Assembly (NCBI RefSeq): GCF_014212135.1
Contig: NZ_JACJVQ010000008.1
Coordinates: 1-64,000, forward strand
DNA length: 64,000 bases
Reading direction: 5' to 3'
Origin: Cohnella thailandensis
GTDB lineage: Bacteria > Bacillota > Bacilli > Paenibacillales > Paenibacillaceae
Below are positions 44,528-52,355 of the stretch, piece by piece (position 1 is the first letter of the stretch; each line of letters begins with the position of its first letter). Under the pieces are notes generated by a model. It saw nothing but the letters and a program-made list of their open reading frames with translations, had not been told where the DNA came from and did no database searches. The position numbers and the translations under genes are program-made.

Positions 44528-47104
44528 TTAATTCTTGATGGTCAAAAGGAAATCGCCGTCGCCGGGGACCGGGATTCGGATTCGCTTGAAGGCTGCGTCG
44601 TACGACCACTGGACGGGCTCCGCGCTTCCGGCCAGCTCGATGGAAGCCGGCTTTAGGCCGGCTTGCTCGATGACGATCTCAAGCTCGCGGCTCAGCCCCG
44701 GATAGCCGTCGTTCCGCAAGGAGGAAGCCAGCGTTCGGCCGCTCGCGGACTCCTTCCATTCGAAGTCTCTTAGGCGATAGGCGCCCTTCTCGTAGCCGAA
44801 GGTGAGACCGTCGTCTTCGAACAAGGAGAAGCTTCCTTCTCCTCCGGAGTAGATGGTCAGCTTCGTCGGACCTTCCGGACGCTCGTTCGCATGCTGCGTA
44901 AGAGCCTGCTCGGGGATGATCGCGCCGGCGCGAACGTAGATCGGCATTTTCTCCAGCGGCGTCTCCGCAAGGATCGAGCGTCCTCCCTCGTGCTTCTCTC
45001 CCGTCCAGTAATCGTACCAGGTTCCCTCGGGCAGGTAGACGGAACGCGACGGCGTTCCCGGACGCAGAACCGGAGCTACGAGCATGTCTTTGCCGAGCAG
45101 GAACTGGTCGCACAGGTTCGAGACGTTGCGGTCCTGCGGGTATTCGAGCAACAGCGGCCTTACGATAGGAAGACCGGCGGAGCTAGCTTCATAGAAAAGA
45201 GAATACAGGTAAGGCATGAGCTTATACCGAAGGCTCAGGTAATCGCGACAGACGGCTTCCACCCGCTCGCCGAAAAGCCAAGGCTCCTGACGGATCGTGT
45301 CGATGGCGCTATGGTTGCGGCAGAACGGATACAGCGAGCCGAGCTGGGTCCACCTGGCAAGCAGTTCGCCGGACGCGTGGTGCGAGAAGCCGCCGATGTC
45401 CGGTCCCGTGAAGGCGACGCCGGACAGGCCGAGGTTCAGCACCATCGGGATGCTCATCGCCATGTGCTCCCAATAGCTGCGGTTGTCTCCCGTCCATACC
45501 GCCGCGTATCTTTGGATGCCCGCGTAGCCGGCGCGCGTCAGAACGAAGGGCCGTTCCCCCTCCATGTTGCGGGCCATGCCTTCGTAAGTCGCCTTGGACA
45601 TCAGCATCCCGTACAGATTGTGCCACTCGCCGTGCGTTTTCGGTTTGTCTCCGTTTCGGTGGACGACGTCGAGATCCATGGTTTTGGACGGGACGCCGAA
45701 AACCGACGGCTCGTTCATGTCGTTCCAGATGCCGTGAATTCCGTAATCGATGTAATGCCGGTGCAGATCTCCCCACCATTCGGCGGCAGCCTCGTCCGAA
45801 TAATCCGTGAAAGCGCTAGGCCCCGGCCATACGTCGCCGATGAACAGATCCCCCTCCAGCTTGGCGCAGAAGTGGCCGTTCCGCACCCCCTCCGCATAAA
45901 CCGGATACCTCGGGTCTTTTTTGACCCCCGGATCGACGATCGGAACGACCTTGAACCCCATCTCCGCCAGCTCCGCGATCATGCCGCGAGGGTCGGGGAA
46001 GCGCTCGGTGTCCCACGTGAAAACCTTGTACTCTTCCATGTAGTGAATATCGAGGTAAAGAACGTCGCACGGAATCCGCTTCTCGCGCATGGTCCGGGCC
46101 ACCGAGAGCAGCTCCTCCTGGCTCATGTAGCTGTATCGCGATTGCTGGAAGCCGATCGCCCAACGCGGCGGCATCGGGGGCCGGCCGGTCAACGTCGCGT
46201 ACCGCTTGACGACGTCTTTGAGCTCCGGACCTTCCAGGACATAGAGGTCGAGGTTGCCGTTCTCCGAGGAGATGATGATGCGGTCGTCCCCGCCGCTTCG
46301 CATATCGAACGTCGTGCGGCCGGGGTCGTCCAGCAGGATGCCGGAGGCCGGGGCTCCGTATCGATAGTGAATGAGCCATGGAATCGACTGGTACAGGGCG
46401 TCGATATCCGGAACGTGGGGCTCGTAGACGTCGCTGTTCCACATGTCGTAGCGCTCGCCTTTTTTGTCCAGGAAGCCGGTCTTCTCCCCGAGACCGTAGT
46501 AGTGGGAATCCTCGTGCGTCTCGATCGTGCACGCGGTTTGGCGCTTGCCCGTCCACTCGATCGAGGAAAAGGCGAGGAGGGGCTCCCGGTCTTGGTTGCT
46601 GTCGGACTTGGCGCCGGAATGGTCCGGCTTGACGTTTTCGCTATTCGCGGACTTGTTCGGCCCGCCGCCGACATCCTCGGCCTTATGCGGCTTGCCGCCG
46701 CTGCCGAACACTTCGATTCGGCCGGATTGCTTGTGAGCGTGAACGCTCAGGTTGGCTAGCTGCAGCCTATAATGCGACTCATCCTCGGAGTAAGAGATTG
46801 CATCACCGGATGAGGCAGAGTCCAGAATAGCCGGCGTTGTCCGCAAATCGGGCGCCGCGGCCTGGGCACCGTTGATTCGGTGCGCCAACTTCAGCCGAAT
46901 GATCCCGTCGGCGTGCGCGATGATCGCGAGACTCGCCTGCTCTCCGTGAAGAATGTAGCCATCTCGCTCGTTCGATGCCAGTCGCTCGATGGAATGGATA
47001 GCGCTATAGCGTTGAAGCCTCCGCGTGCCGTCATTGCCGCCGAAGCCCTCGCCGGAATTCGCATGGTTCGCATTGTCGGGATGTATCTCTTCGCTGGTCA
47101 ACAT
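44528..47104 (-). CDS. GH31 alpha-glucosidase
   Basis: An 858-residue cytoplasmic glycoside hydrolase of family 31. The catalytic nucleophile D462 is in GIWNDMNEPS and the acid/base D540 in WTGDNRSYWEH; substrate-site motifs DIHYMEEYKVFTWD and GFQQSRYSYMS are also present. There is no signal peptide. It would release glucose (or another alpha-linked sugar) from oligosaccharides. The ATG at 47104 stands just downstream of the ten-unit repeat array. Neighbours on the same strand are the ABC transporter operon and the surface alpha-1,3-glucanase. Confidence 0.94.
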   Translation of the reverse strand: MLTSEEIHPDNANHANSGEGFGGNDGTRRLQRYSAIHSIERLASNERDGYILHGEQASLAIIAHADGIIRLKLAHRINGAQAAAPDLRTTPAILDSASSGDAISYSEDESHYRLQLANLSVHAHKQSGRIEVFGSGGKPHKAEDVGGGPNKSANSENVKPDHSGAKSDSNQDREPLLAFSSIEWTGKRQTACTIETHEDSHYYGLGEKTGFLDKKGERYDMWNSDVYEPHVPDIDALYQSIPWLIHYRYGAPASGILLDDPGRTTFDMRSGGDDRIIISSENGNLDLYVLEGPELKDVVKRYATLTGRPPMPPRWAIGFQQSRYSYMSQEELLSVARTMREKRIPCDVLYLDIHYMEEYKVFTWDTERFPDPRGMIAELAEMGFKVVPIVDPGVKKDPRYPVYAEGVRNGHFCAKLEGDLFIGDVWPGPSAFTDYSDEAAAEWWGDLHRHYIDYGIHGIWNDMNEPSVFGVPSKTMDLDVVHRNGDKPKTHGEWHNLYGMLMSKATYEGMARNMEGERPFVLTRAGYAGIQRYAAVWTGDNRSYWEHMAMSIPMVLNLGLSGVAFTGPDIGGFSHHASGELLARWTQLGSLYPFCRNHSAIDTIRQEPWLFGERVEAVCRDYLSLRYKLMPYLYSLFYEASSAGLPIVRPLLLEYPQDRNVSNLCDQFLLGKDMLVAPVLRPGTPSRSVYLPEGTWYDYWTGEKHEGGRSILAETPLEKMPIYVRAGAIIPEQALTQHANERPEGPTKLTIYSGGEGSFSLFEDDGLTFGYEKGAYRLRDFEWKESASGRTLASSLRNDGYPGLSRELEIVIEQAGLKPASIELAGSAEPVQWSYDAAFKRIRIPVPGDGDFLLTIKN

Positions 47105-47232
47105 GTGTGATTAGCCACCTCAATCTGTCATAATGGCCTAATCATATCGAAGCGCGCGATCGATGCACATTGGCATCGTTACGCATCTTGTGCGTAATTT
47201 TACGGAGGTTGGCAGACTTGCCACTTGAAGTG

Positions 47233-47732
47233 CCGTTGCACGGTTTTTCCGTGCATTTCCCCCTTCTCAGCCCCGTTTCGCGCGCCGTTGCACGGTTTTT
47301 CCGTGCATTTCCCCCTTCTCAGCCCCGTTTCGCGAGCCGTTACACGGTTTTTCCGTACATCTCCCCCTCCTCAGCCTCATTTCCGCCGCCGTTGTACGGT
47401 TTTTCCGTGTATCTGCCCCTCCTCAGCCCCGTTTCGGGCTCCGTTACACGGTTTTTCCGTACATCTCCCCCTCCTCAGCCTCATTTCCGCCGCCGTTGCA
47501 CGGTTTTTCCGTACATCTCCTCCTCCTCAGCCCCGTTTCGCGCTCCGTTGCACGGTTTTTCCGTGCATCTCCTCCTCCTCAGCCCCGTTTCGCGAGCCGT
47601 TACACGGTTTTTCCGTGTATCTCCCCATCCTCAGCCCCATTTCCACCGCCGTTGCACGGTTTTTCCGTGCATCTCCCGCTACTCAGTCCCTTTTCGCGCT
47701 CCGTTAAACGGTTTTTCCGTGTATCTGCCATG
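47233..47732. repeat. Hairpin repeat array, type 2: ten units, exact 52-bp period
   Basis: Units begin (GTT) at 47235, 47287, 47339, 47391, 47443, 47495, 47547, 47599, 47651 and 47703. Each has arm-TTTTT-arm (GCACGGTTTTTCCGTGC in its cleanest form), then ATCTCC or ATTTCC, then a pyrimidine-rich CTCAGCC stretch. Some arm changes are compensated (47599 has ACACGG/CCGTGT), others are not. The array fills the gap between the nuclease-fold gene stop at 47740 and the GH31 promoter region. The plus strand stays open in several frames only because the units are similar; no gene is present. Confidence 0.93.
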
Positions 47733-47739
47733 CCGCATT

Positions 47740-48402
47740 CTATTTACTTAAAAATAGCTCCCGCCCTTCAGCCGTAATCTCAAAAGTATGGCACCTTAAA
47801 TCGCTTCCTCCGACTGACCGGATATAACCCTTCGCTTTTAGACTACGGACGACTACTCTGCTAGCATCCTGACCGAGTTGAAGCAATTGACGAACCTCCT
47901 GCATCCCAAACGGCTCGAACCGAACCACCGCAAACCGAAGAACCTCGCGCTCATACACCGGCAGCTCGTTTAATCTCGAACCGGACACACTTCCCATGCT
48001 GCCGAGCAGCTCGTAGATATCGCGGCGGCATGCTTCGGGCCTCTTATCCATCTCGTCCCAACTGAAGGGATAGAAGGTGTACTTGCGGTTGCCGATCGTG
48101 CGGATCCGCATTCTCTCGAAGCTGAAGCGTTCCCGCGTGAGCTTCTCCTCGTGAACCACGTAGCCTTCGGCTTCGAAACAGATGCCGAGCGGCTCGTAGA
48201 AGATGTCAACGTACATTCGAACTCCGGTGTTGCTCACCATCTCATACTCCAAGATAATACCTTTGAACGACTTAAGGATCGGCCACAGCAATCCCAGAAG
48301 CTTTTTGGTGCCGCTTATGTCGCCATTAAGCATCTCCAACCTTCTTCCCGTGGCTTGCTTCTTCTGTTCCTCGATAAATGCGTCGATCATTTTTTCGTTC
48401 AT
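47740..48402 (-). CDS. DUF559/Vsr-like nuclease fold + winged helix, paired with repeat array
   Basis: A 220-residue protein. A helical N-terminus (1-50) leads to a Vsr/DUF559-like core (about 51-140): YVDIFYEP.GICFEAEGYVVH...R.R.IGNRKYTFYPFSWDEM. A C-terminal winged helix (about 145-220) has EVRQLLQLGQDASRVVVRSLKAKG. The core holds the fold's Asp and ExE residues, so catalysis is plausible but not proven. It is a paralogue of the disrupted gene at 6677-7375 and, like it, ends beside a hairpin array, here 8 bp away. Strong ATGGAGG ribosome-binding site. It sits between a transporter operon and GH31, with no evident link to sugar use. Confidence 0.75.
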   Translation of the reverse strand: MNEKMIDAFIEEQKKQATGRRLEMLNGDISGTKKLLGLLWPILKSFKGIILEYEMVSNTGVRMYVDIFYEPLGICFEAEGYVVHEEKLTRERFSFERMRIRTIGNRKYTFYPFSWDEMDKRPEACRRDIYELLGSMGSVSGSRLNELPVYEREVLRFAVVRFEPFGMQEVRQLLQLGQDASRVVVRSLKAKGYIRSVGGSDLRCHTFEITAEGRELFLSK

Positions 48403-48446
48403 TAAAATTCCTCCATCTTCTTAATAGTGCACATTAAAAAAGAAAA

Positions 48447-48476
48447 GCCGTTAACCCCCGGATGGGGGCTAACGGC
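48447..48476 (-). terminator. Strong minus-strand terminator upstream of nuclease-fold gene
   Basis: GCCGTTAACCCCC pairs with GGGGGCTAACGGC (loop GGAT). On the minus strand it is followed by TTTTCTTTTTT, 45 bp before the ATG at 48402. No gene precedes it before the terminator at 48808, so it may end a short noncoding transcript. Confidence 0.75.
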
Positions 48477-48531
48477 ATGTGCTTCATGCGCGGTTTTGCA
48501 TATTCGACACTGTCGACAATAGTTGCGTAAA

Positions 48532-48731
48532 GTCCAGTATCTCGAACTGTGTTCATAGTTAGTTGGCTGATCAAGTTACTTCGAGCAAAGTTCCATCCAG
48601 TCCAGCATCTCGAACAGCGTTCATAGTTAGTTGGCTGATCAAGCTGCTACGAGCTGAATTTCACCCAAACTAGCGCCTTCAACCTATGATAGTTACTTTG
48701 CGGATCAAGTCACTCCGAGAATAAGCTAACA
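48532..48731. repeat. Direct repeats of 68 bp (three units, third degenerate)
   Basis: Units start at 48532, 48600 and 48668, sharing CATAGTTAGTTGGCTGATCA and flanking CTCGAAC and CGAG motifs. They lie in a gene-free 480-bp gap between two minus-strand terminators (48447-48476 and 48808-48830). They differ in period and sequence from the 52-bp hairpin arrays. Confidence 0.75.
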
Positions 48732-48807
48732 TTCCTGCTGCAAGCCCATTTTCTAGAATTTACCACATGATAAACAAATTGTCGAGAGAAACAAATAAGA
48801 ATAAGAG

Positions 48808-48830
48808 AGCCCCCGCCATCGGCGGAGGCC
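48808..48830 (-). terminator. Terminator after second sugar-binding protein gene
   Basis: GCCCCCGCC / GGCGGAGGC stem with ATC loop, followed on the minus strand by a T-rich tract. Confidence 0.75.
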
Positions 48831-48883
48831 CTTGCTGCATCCTTTATGGAATCTAGTTCCCTTCAGCCAACGCTCGGCTCGCC

Positions 48884-50341
48884 TTACTGAACCTTGATCG
48901 CGTCGTAGAATTTCTCTTGCATCGACTTAGCGGCTATATCGAGCAGCTTCTTTGCGTCGGTGCCTTTCTTCGTGAAGACTTCTTGGATGACCGTCGTCAT
49001 CGTTCCGTAGTAGTCCTGCGTGTTATATTGCGCTTCCGGCTTGCCGTCGAGAAGGGCGTTCGACGCGTCGTCGTACTTGTAGACGTTGTCGTACTTCGCG
49101 AGGATCGCTTGAACCTTCTTGCCGTACTCGGAATCGGGCTTGTAGTAATCCAAGTGAGCCGGCACGAAGTATTGTCCCTTCGCCTTGAAGTCCTGGATGT
49201 TCTTCTCGAGCGATACCAGATAGTCGTCGGAGAAGTAGTCGAACGTAATGTAGTCGAACGCGGCCTTCTGTTCGGCCGGGGAAGCATTCGGGTTGATGAC
49301 GAGGTAGTCGCCGCCGAGAACGCCGGTGTGCTTGCCGCCCGCTTGAGCCGCGGGCATCGGGAATACGAGAAGGTCGGCCGGCGTGAAGCCGGCTTGCAGA
49401 GCCTGCTGCAGCGGGCCCTCCGCTCCGGCGATGACCATGGCCGTGCGGCCTTGAGCGAACGCGCCGGTTGCTCCGCCCCAGTTGAGCGCCCAGTCTTGCG
49501 GAATCGCGTTCGCTTCCCAACGAAGCTTGTTGTAGAATTCCACGGCCTTGACGCCGGCATCGGAATTGAATGCTGCCGTTACCTTGCCGTCCGCCACGGT
49601 TTGGATTTCGCCGCCTGCTTCGAACAGGAAGTTGGTCCAGTTCCAGCCGGCGTCGTTCGTGGCGCCCATCGGAGCGATCCCCGCGATGCCCTTCTTCGGA
49701 TCGGCTACCGCCTTGGCCGTATTCAGCATGTCGTCCCAAGTCCAGTCGTAGGAAGGGATCGCTACGCCCTTCTCATCGAGCATCTTCTTGTTCACGATCG
49801 TCGTCGTTACGTAACCCTTCTGAGTGACGCCGTATACTTTGCCGTCAATGTTGAATTGGCTTTGCAGCACGGGGTTGATCTGATCCTTGTATTCATAATT
49901 GTTCCACAGCTCGGTAATGTCCGCTGCCCAGCCTTTCTCCACGAGCATCTTCGCTTCCGTCGCGAAGGTGTTGAAGAAAGTCGGCGCTTCGTTGGCGGCC
50001 ATCTTGATGCCGATCTCGTTGACGTTGTACTGCCAGTCGTCCGGAACGACGGTCACGTTCGGATACTTCGCGGTGAAGCGCTTGATCTTGTCGTCTTCGA
50101 GAGCGCGAAGCTCCGTCTTGTCGGCCGTCGGATAGTAGATCTTGATCGTGACCTTCTCGGCCGGCGCTTCGCTGGAAGGAGCCGGCGATTCCGCGGAGGC
50201 GGAGGGAGACGGGCTATCCGAAGCCGGAGCGGTGCCGGAGGGACTCGCCTCCCCGTTATTGTTGTTGCCGCCGCACGCAGTAGCTACGGCACTGACCATT
50301 GCAAGACTCAACAACAGCGCGGACCATTTCTTCTTCTGCAT
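48884..50341 (-). CDS. Sugar ABC transporter substrate-binding lipoprotein, second system
   Basis: A 485-residue CUT1 binding protein: signal peptide with lipobox ATACG (about residues 19-23), a Ser/Pro/Ala linker, then EDDKIKRFTAKYPNVTVVPDDWQ, KMLDEKGVAIPSYDWTWDDMLNTAKAVA and ARTAMVIAGAEGPLQQAL-type ligand-site motifs. It is anchored on the outer face and captures a sugar or oligosaccharide, possibly an alpha-glucan breakdown product given the neighbouring GH31 and glucanase. It is last in the permease-permease-binding protein order, with a near-match cre box upstream. Confidence 0.92.
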   Translation of the reverse strand: MQKKKWSALLLSLAMVSAVATACGGNNNNGEASPSGTAPASDSPSPSASAESPAPSSEAPAEKVTIKIYYPTADKTELRALEDDKIKRFTAKYPNVTVVPDDWQYNVNEIGIKMAANEAPTFFNTFATEAKMLVEKGWAADITELWNNYEYKDQINPVLQSQFNIDGKVYGVTQKGYVTTTIVNKKMLDEKGVAIPSYDWTWDDMLNTAKAVADPKKGIAGIAPMGATNDAGWNWTNFLFEAGGEIQTVADGKVTAAFNSDAGVKAVEFYNKLRWEANAIPQDWALNWGGATGAFAQGRTAMVIAGAEGPLQQALQAGFTPADLLVFPMPAAQAGGKHTGVLGGDYLVINPNASPAEQKAAFDYITFDYFSDDYLVSLEKNIQDFKAKGQYFVPAHLDYYKPDSEYGKKVQAILAKYDNVYKYDDASNALLDGKPEAQYNTQDYYGTMTTVIQEVFTKKGTDAKKLLDIAAKSMQEKFYDAIKVQ

Positions 50342-50446
50342 TTGTATTCCCCTTATCCATATGGAATTTTGTGCTACGAACTCATCATAATGGAGCCGAT
50401 TTCGGTTAGGCGATGTGTATTTTTATTCCGATCGTGTGCAACTTTA

Positions 50447-50460
50447 CGAATCCGCTTACA
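50447..50460 (-). promoter_or_regulatory. Possible cre box between permease and binding-protein genes
   Basis: TGTAAGCGGATTCG fits the cre pattern except at the last position. It lies in the 123-bp gap before the binding-protein gene, which may have its own promoter. Confidence 0.4.
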
Positions 50461-50464
50461 CCGC

Positions 50465-51337
50465 TCATCCCTTGACGCCGCCAAGATGCAGGCCTCTCAG
50501 GATAAATTTCTGGAAGACGAGGAACACGACGATCGGCGGAAGAGACACCATGGCCAGAATAGCAAATTTGATGTTTTGTTTAAGTCCGGTAGCCTGGATG
50601 ACCTTCTTGTAGATTGCCGTTGCGAGCGGATATTTCGGGTCTCCGTGCATGACCAGGGAAGGCCAGAACCAATCGTTCCATGCCGCCGAGAAAATAAAGA
50701 TAGATAATGTCGCGACGATAGGAATGGATAACGGCAGCGCGATCCTCGTGAAGCCGTACCAATTCGACGCCCCGTCGATTCGCGAAGCCTCGAAAATCTC
50801 GTCGTTGATGTCGTCGAAAAAGCTTTTCAACAGCAGCATGTTGAAGGCCGAGGCGCCCGCGGGCAGCCAGAACGCCCAGAAGGAATTGAGAAGACCCAGA
50901 TCCTTCAAGTTAACGAAGTTAGGCACGATATACGTCGACGGCGGAATGAACAGGGTCATCAGGAAGAAGAAATAAATGAGCTTCCGATGAGGCAGATTCA
51001 GCTTCGACAAGGTGAACGCCGCCAGCCCCAAGACGAACACCGTGACGAGCACATTGCCTCCGAAGATAATCAAAGTATTCTTCATGAACATCGGAATGTC
51101 CATGTAATGCCAACCTTCCTTGAAGTTCTGCCACTCCAATCCTTGCGGAAGGAACTTCGGCGGGAAGGAATTGACTTCAACGACCGTTTTGAGCGAGTTC
51201 ATGAACGTGACGCCGATCGGATACAGCATCGTAAACACCATGAACAAGATGACGAGCGACATAATTGCGAGCACGACCATGGTTGTCGGTCTGCGATAAT
51301 CGTGGGAAGAAAGGATTCCCCGTTCGGCTGCTTTCAA
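50465..51337 (-). CDS. Sugar ABC transporter permease (MalG-like), second system
   Basis: A 290-residue inner-membrane permease with about six membrane segments and EAA-loop INDEIFEASRIDGASNWYGFTRIALPLSIP, which contacts the ATPase. Its ATG at 51337 is 2 bp from the MalF-like stop. As in the first system, no ATPase gene is nearby, implying a shared MsmX-type ATPase encoded elsewhere. Confidence 0.92.
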   Translation of the reverse strand: MKAAERGILSSHDYRRPTTMVVLAIMSLVILFMVFTMLYPIGVTFMNSLKTVVEVNSFPPKFLPQGLEWQNFKEGWHYMDIPMFMKNTLIIFGGNVLVTVFVLGLAAFTLSKLNLPHRKLIYFFFLMTLFIPPSTYIVPNFVNLKDLGLLNSFWAFWLPAGASAFNMLLLKSFFDDINDEIFEASRIDGASNWYGFTRIALPLSIPIVATLSIFIFSAAWNDWFWPSLVMHGDPKYPLATAIYKKVIQATGLKQNIKFAILAMVSLPPIVVFLVFQKFILRGLHLGGVKG

Positions 51338-51339
51338 GA

Positions 51340-52260
51340 TCAGTTCCCTCCCCGATTCTGCATTCGGAATTGTACGACAGCGAGTCCGCCCAGCACCAGG
51401 AACATCAGAACGCCCATGGCGGATGCTACTCCGTAATCCAATCGAGTGAAGGCATACTTCACGATCTTGAGTCCGTATGTCAGCGTTGCGTTAAGCGGCC
51501 CTCCGTCCAGCATCGCGAGCTGGGACTGGTAGCCCTGAGAGGTCGCGATCAGCTGCATGATCAGCATAAGCATAATGAGCCCTTTGATCGAGGGCAGCGT
51601 AATGTGGCGCACCCTCGCCCAGATTCCCGCTCCGTCGATCTCGGCCGCCTCGTACCAATCCTTCGGAATGCTCAGCACGGCCGCCAGGTAGATCAGCATC
51701 CCCGAGCCGAACTGCTGCCAGGTCTCCATGATGACGAGCGAAACCATCGACCAGCGGGTATCCGTCATGAAGAGGATCTGATCCGCCCCCAGCTTGCCGA
51801 GAAACGCGTTAATCGGTCCGACCGGATCGTAGATCCAGCGCCATAATCCGTACAGGACGACGACCGGAATGACGTTGGGCAAGTAAGCGGCAACCCGGAA
51901 TATCCCCTGAAATCGCCTGATCTCGGAGATCGCGATGGCGAACAGGATCGGCACCCAGAACCCGATCAATAAGCAAAGCGCCATGTAGTACAACGTATTC
52001 TTGACGGAGACCCCGACCTCGGAATCGTTAAAGACCGTCTTGTAGTTATCGAATCCGACGTAGGTATTCCCGTTCACGAAGTCGATGTCGTAGAAGCTGT
52101 AGACGACTCCTTTGATGATCGGCACCCAGAGAAACAGCACGAACAACGCGGCTGCGGGCACAAGAAACATGTAGCCCGACCAATTCTTCCTGTAAGGAGC
52201 GAATCTTCTTCTCTTGGCGCTTTTAGCCGGCTGAACGTTAGCGGCGGCAGTCTGATCCAT
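51340..52260 (-). CDS. Sugar ABC transporter permease (MalF-like), second system
   Basis: A 306-residue CUT1 permease. A basic cytoplasmic N-terminus precedes hydrophobic helices and the EAA motif DWYEAAEIDGAGIWARVRHITLPSIKG. It is first of the transporter genes, 95 bp downstream of the response regulator gene on the same strand, so two-component regulation of this transporter is likely. Confidence 0.92.
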   Translation of the reverse strand: MDQTAAANVQPAKSAKRRRFAPYRKNWSGYMFLVPAAALFVLFLWVPIIKGVVYSFYDIDFVNGNTYVGFDNYKTVFNDSEVGVSVKNTLYYMALCLLIGFWVPILFAIAISEIRRFQGIFRVAAYLPNVIPVVVLYGLWRWIYDPVGPINAFLGKLGADQILFMTDTRWSMVSLVIMETWQQFGSGMLIYLAAVLSIPKDWYEAAEIDGAGIWARVRHITLPSIKGLIMLMLIMQLIATSQGYQSQLAMLDGGPLNATLTYGLKIVKYAFTRLDYGVASAMGVLMFLVLGGLAVVQFRMQNRGGN

Positions 52261-52355
52261 GGCACTCCCTCATTCCTTTTCTGTAGGTCTAGCTTCATTG
52301 TAGAAAAAGGGGCCGCGAGGGAAAATGTGCGATTCTATGAGGATCATGGTCAATC

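Noticed and set aside
44891..46759. Plus-strand open frame opposite the GH31 gene
   Set aside because: Antisense shadow; the minus strand carries both GH31 catalytic aspartates in their motifs.
47170..47751. A Pro/Ser/Phe-rich repeat protein on the plus strand
   Set aside because: The frames stay open because the DNA is a 52-bp tandem array; the peptide pattern shifts frame with each unit, and there is no ribosome-binding site.
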